Source of the DNA: DAOMFM01 sp035429825
GTDB lineage: Bacteria > Acidobacteriota > Blastocatellia > UBA7656 > JADIYM01
Reading direction: 5' to 3'
NCBI GenBank assembly: GCA_044224215.1
Contig: JBGAKX010000014.1
Coordinates: forward strand, 1 to 53,240
DNA length: 53,240 nucleotides
This document shows positions 49,997 through 53,240 of the stretch, one piece after another. The notes under the pieces are model-generated. The model was given only the letters and a program-made list of their open reading frames with translations. It searched no databases and was not told the DNA's origin. Numbering within the stretch: the first letter of the stretch is position 1; the number at the start of each line of letters is the position of its first letter. Position numbers and translations under genes: made by a program.

Positions 49997-52900
49997 ATGC
50001 TAAAAATTGAAAAGCTCCAGATCACCGGCTTCAAGTCTTTTGCCGATTCCACCGAAATTGTTTTGGGTGAGGGAATTACGGCGGTCGTAGGTCCGAACGG
50101 CTGCGGCAAGAGCAACATCGCCGACGCGATCTCGTGGGTGCTGGGCGAGCAGAGCGCGAAGAGCCTGCGCGGATCGAAGATGGAGGACGTCATCTTCAAC
50201 GGCACGCGCAACCGAAAACCCACCGGCATGGCCGAGGTGATCCTGACCCTCTGCGCTGTCGAGGACATTCGGCCAGTCGCGGAGACCGACGACATCCAGA
50301 TCCCGGATGAGCCCGACATAGAGATCGACGAGCTCGAGGCGCTTGCCGCGCCGCAACCGCTGCACGCCGTCGAGTCCGAGGACTCCGTCGCACCGGCAGA
50401 CCCGTCGGATGGAACGGCCGACACGGCCGTCGATTCGACATCGCGGCCGGCACAAAAGCACGTGCGGCGCGGTCCCCGATCGAGGAACCGGGAGATGCTT
50501 CTTGCGGCCGGCGAACGCGTGACGGTCGGGCGGCGCCTGTACCGCTCCGGCGAAAGCGACTACGTGATGAACGGCCGCTCGTGCCGGCTGCGCGACGTCC
50601 ACGACCTGTTCGCGGGCACGGGGCTCGGCGGGTACCACTACGCAATCATCGAGCAGGGACGCATCGGCCAGATCCTCTCGTCCAAGCCGCAGGATCGGCG
50701 GGCCCTCGTCGAGGAGGCCGCCGGCATCACCAAGTTCAAATCGCGGAAGCGCGCCGCGGAGCTCAGGCTCGATTCGTCGCGCCAGAACCTGAATCGCCTC
50801 AACGACATCGTGTCGGAGATCGACCGCCAGATCGGCAGTCTGAAGCGTCAGGCCGCCAAGGCACGCAGGCACCGGCGGCTGCGCGACGAGATGCGCGCGT
50901 TGCTGCGCGACGTGTATGCGGCCGACTGGGAGCGGATCGAGGGCGAACTCGACCGGCTCGACAAGCTGTCAAAGCGCGCACGGGCCGAACAGGACGCGCT
51001 GACCGCGGAGCTTGCCGACAGGGACGCCGCGCATCGCGTCTCGGCGCAGGCCGCCCGTGACGCCGAGGAGGAGCTCGCGCGCGTGCGCGACCGCGCGGCC
51101 GCGATCGAGCTCGAGGCCGACCGCGCCCGGAACCTCCACCGGTTCCAGCAGGAGCAGCTCGCCGCGCTCATGATCCGTCGCGAGGAGATCGAGCGCGACC
51201 GTGTGTTGATCGCCGAACGCCTCGACCTGCTCGCCGACGAGCGCGCGCAGAAGGAGAAGGAGCTGGCCGAGCTCTCGGCCGAAACGGATGCAGAGGCGGC
51301 GAAGGTCGCCGCTCAGGAAGCCGCGTACCAGACACAGCTCCGCGCGCTCGAAGAGCGCGAGCGCGCGCTCGAGGCGCTCCGTTCCAAGCTCGTGGCAGAG
51401 GTTGGCAGGTCCGAGCGCCTCCGGCACTTGCGCATGCAGGTCGACGACGCCGAACGACGCCTCGGGCTCGACGGCGCACGGCTCGACCGCGAGGCTCAGA
51501 CGGCGGCGACGCGGAGGGACGAGGCCGCGACGCACCTCGGCGAGCTTGCCGAAGAGATGCAGATGAGCCAGGCGAAGCTGGACGAGCTGCGCCGCACGAT
51601 CGTCGATCGGGTGGAAGCGCTCGCTGCGGCGCGCGCTGCGCATCACGCGGCGACGAAGGCGCTCGCAAAGTGCCAGGAGGAGCGTTCCGCCCGGGCGCAC
51701 CGGTTGTCGTCGCTCGAGGACCTCGACGCGAGGCACGCGTACTACACCGATGCCGTTCAGCAGGTGCTGAGCCTCGACAACAACACGTTCAACGCGCTGG
51801 GGACTCTCGCCGACTACGCCGAAGTCGAACCTGAATTCGAACCGGCGCTCGAGAGCCTGTTCGGGCGCGAGTTGCAGTCGATCCTCGTGCCGGGGCTCGA
51901 CGACGCGCTCGGCGGAATCGAATACCTCGTCACGACGACCGCCGGACGAGCCGCGTTTCTCGTGGTGGGGACAGGCGGCGCGGAGGCCGACGCGGAAGGC
52001 TCGCGTGGAAACCGTACCGGCGCTTCGCTGCTAGATCCCGGGCCGCATCCCGCGCTCGCACTCCTGAAGCTGCCGGCCGAGATCGAACGCGCCGTCGCGC
52101 GCGCCTATCCGGACAAGGCAAAGGCGCTCGTCGTCGCGAGTCTCGAAGAGGCGCTCGAGCGCTCGCGCGAGGCGGAGGCGGCCGGTGATTCTCGCACGTT
52201 CGTGACGCTTCGCGGCGAGCAGGTGATCAACGGCCGCGTCGTCGTTGGCGGAAGCGCCAAGGCGAAGGGCGCGAACCTCCTCGGTCTGAAACGCGAGATC
52301 AAGGAGATCAAGGCCGATCTGGAGCGCATCGTGTGGGAGGTCGGATCGGCCGAGGCCGGCGTGACCGAGGCGCACCGCACCGTCGCAGAGCTCGAGGCCG
52401 AGGCCGGCAGACTCGACGACACGTTGCGCGGCGACGAGAAGACGGCGATCGAGCGGTCGATGCGCCAGCAGCAATTCGAGTCGGATTTTGAACGCGCGGA
52501 GCAGCACATCCGGGTCGTGGAATCCGAGCGGAAGCGGCTCGCCGAAGAGCTCGAGGATCTCGCTGCGCGACGCGATCAACTGGAGACCGACATTGCGGCT
52601 GCGCTCACGGATCGAGGCGCTGTCGAGGCGGAGATTGCCGAAGCCCAGTCAGCGCTGGCGGACATCAAGGTGCGCGTCGACGTCGAAGGAACCGCGCTCG
52701 CGGAAGCGCGTACCGCGGCAGCCGCGAGGCAGGAGCGTCGTCGCGCCGCAGCGTCCGAGCTCAGGCGTCTCGGGGATGAAGAGCTCGACCTGAATTCACG
52801 CCGTGACCGCAGCCACGTGGAAGGCGCCGACGTCCAGAGCCGGATCGACCAGCTGTCGGCGGCGCTTGTCGAGACCGAGGGCCAGACGGAGCTGTTCTCG

Positions 52901-53240
52901 GCCGAGCGCGCCGGTATGGAGGATGCGCTCGCAACGGCGATCGCCGCACTGACTGCTGCGCGGCAGCGCGTCGATTCGCTCGAAGACGAGATCGCCGGCC
53001 TGCGCGAGCGCCTGGACGTCGCGCGGACGCGCCATTCGGACTTTGAGGTGGACCGCGCGCGGCTGCTCTCCGATTCCGAGCACGTGCGGCGCGGCGCGGT
53101 TGCGGAGCTGTCGCAGTCGATCGAGGAGGTCGTCGAGGCGGCGCGCAGTGCGCGCGACGCAGGCCCGGCCGTGACAGTCGAGGTCGACGACGAGCAGGAC
53201 GAGGAGCTCGATGCGGACGGCGAGTCCGGCGTCGACGTCT
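49997..53240 (+). CDS. smc: Chromosome segregation ATPase SMC (partial, runs off the window)
   Basis: The first 1081 codons of SMC, the bacterial condensin core. The N-terminal head begins MLKIEKLQITGFKSFAD, with Walker A GPNGCGKSN (32-40). The Q-loop/R-loop region includes YHYAIIEQGRIGQIL and RRALVEEAAGI. A long coiled coil follows, then the hinge (about residues 585-675) and the returning coiled coil. The C-terminal head is beyond the edge. Residues about 87-170 are an acidic, low-complexity insertion inside the ATPase head, and a second acidic stretch appears near 1060-1081. The start is ATG 49997. Confidence 0.95.
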   Translation, partial: MLKIEKLQITGFKSFADSTEIVLGEGITAVVGPNGCGKSNIADAISWVLGEQSAKSLRGSKMEDVIFNGTRNRKPTGMAEVILTLCAVEDIRPVAETDDIQIPDEPDIEIDELEALAAPQPLHAVESEDSVAPADPSDGTADTAVDSTSRPAQKHVRRGPRSRNREMLLAAGERVTVGRRLYRSGESDYVMNGRSCRLRDVHDLFAGTGLGGYHYAIIEQGRIGQILSSKPQDRRALVEEAAGITKFKSRKRAAELRLDSSRQNLNRLNDIVSEIDRQIGSLKRQAAKARRHRRLRDEMRALLRDVYAADWERIEGELDRLDKLSKRARAEQDALTAELADRDAAHRVSAQAARDAEEELARVRDRAAAIELEADRARNLHRFQQEQLAALMIRREEIERDRVLIAERLDLLADERAQKEKELAELSAETDAEAAKVAAQEAAYQTQLRALEERERALEALRSKLVAEVGRSERLRHLRMQVDDAERRLGLDGARLDREAQTAATRRDEAATHLGELAEEMQMSQAKLDELRRTIVDRVEALAAARAAHHAATKALAKCQEERSARAHRLSSLEDLDARHAYYTDAVQQVLSLDNNTFNALGTLADYAEVEPEFEPALESLFGRELQSILVPGLDDALGGIEYLVTTTAGRAAFLVVGTGGAEADAEGSRGNRTGASLLDPGPHPALALLKLPAEIERAVARAYPDKAKALVVASLEEALERSREAEAAGDSRTFVTLRGEQVINGRVVVGGSAKAKGANLLGLKREIKEIKADLERIVWEVGSAEAGVTEAHRTVAELEAEAGRLDDTLRGDEKTAIERSMRQQQFESDFERAEQHIRVVESERKRLAEELEDLAARRDQLETDIAAALTDRGAVEAEIAEAQSALADIKVRVDVEGTALAEARTAAAARQERRRAAASELRRLGDEELDLNSRRDRSHVEGADVQSRIDQLSAALVETEGQTELFSAERAGMEDALATAIAALTAARQRVDSLEDEIAGLRERLDVARTRHSDFEVDRARLLSDSEHVRRGAVAELSQSIEEVVEAARSARDAGPAVTVEVDDEQDEELDADGESGVDV

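Overview
The window is high-GC, gene-dense bacterial chromosome. No intergenic stretch exceeds about 260 bp, and I see no mobile element, CRISPR array, tRNA or rRNA. The cell envelope is Gram-negative: an outer-membrane porin ending in Phe, lipoprotein signals, a SPOR protein, an O-antigen-ligase-type protein and a bifunctional PBP. Frequent GTG and TTG starts, 4-bp stop/start overlaps and the mix of secreted M36/M1-like proteins, alkaline-phosphatase-superfamily enzymes and Ala/Pro-rich tails suggest an Acidobacteriota-like organism (Vicinamibacteria or similar). That placement is an inference from gene style, not from a marker gene.

Layout. 0-2.7 kb (+): an M50 site-2 protease with CBS domains coupled to an ABC1/UbiB kinase. 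2.7-4.7 kb (-): def, a small membrane protein and aroC. 4.8-13.4 kb (-): a complete phosphate-starvation block. It runs porin, pstB, phoU, phoB, phoR, then pstS, pstC, pstA. Two arrays of 11-bp direct repeats, upstream of the porin and of pstS, look like Pho boxes, and a perfect 14-bp hairpin separates pstS from pstC. 13.4-17.2 kb: a small membrane protein, an NfeD-slipin-SPOR cluster, a ferritin-like diiron protein and an esterase. 17.4-21.4 kb: a RodZ-like membrane HTH protein divergent from a very small bacterial microcompartment (BMC) operon. The operon encodes a hexameric shell protein, an acylating aldehyde dehydrogenase with an unusual tail, a pentameric vertex protein, and an ACT-domain (UPF0237-like) protein whose N-terminus looks like an encapsulation peptide. 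A hairpin closes it.

21.5-26.8 kb (+): a tightly coupled run of a secreted protein, moaC, a CheR-like methyltransferase, an M50-like membrane protein and PBP1A. 26.8-31.6 kb (-): a full branched-chain amino-acid type ABC transporter (livKHMGF order). 31.7-34.7 kb (-): a secreted M36 fungalysin-like peptidase with C-terminal tandem repeats. 34.8-40.2 kb: surface polysaccharide genes (a glycosyltransferase divergent from flippase, O-antigen ligase and a second glycosyltransferase). 40.2-49.8 kb: an MFS exporter, an M1-peptidase-like protein lacking two zinc ligands, a fatty-acid hydroxylase, a SulP anion transporter, a secreted protein with kinase-like motifs, and a membrane alkaline-phosphatase-superfamily enzyme. 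49.9 kb to the end (+): a near-consensus sigma70 promoter and the first 1081 codons of smc, which carries a large acidic insertion in its ATPase head.

The most distinctive system is the four-gene BMC locus. It has shell hexamer, vertex and aldehyde dehydrogenase but no signature enzyme, phosphotransacylase, alcohol dehydrogenase or trimeric shell protein, and it adds an apparently lumen-targeted ACT protein. It may be a satellite locus completed elsewhere in the genome, or a minimal aldehyde-handling compartment with ligand sensing.
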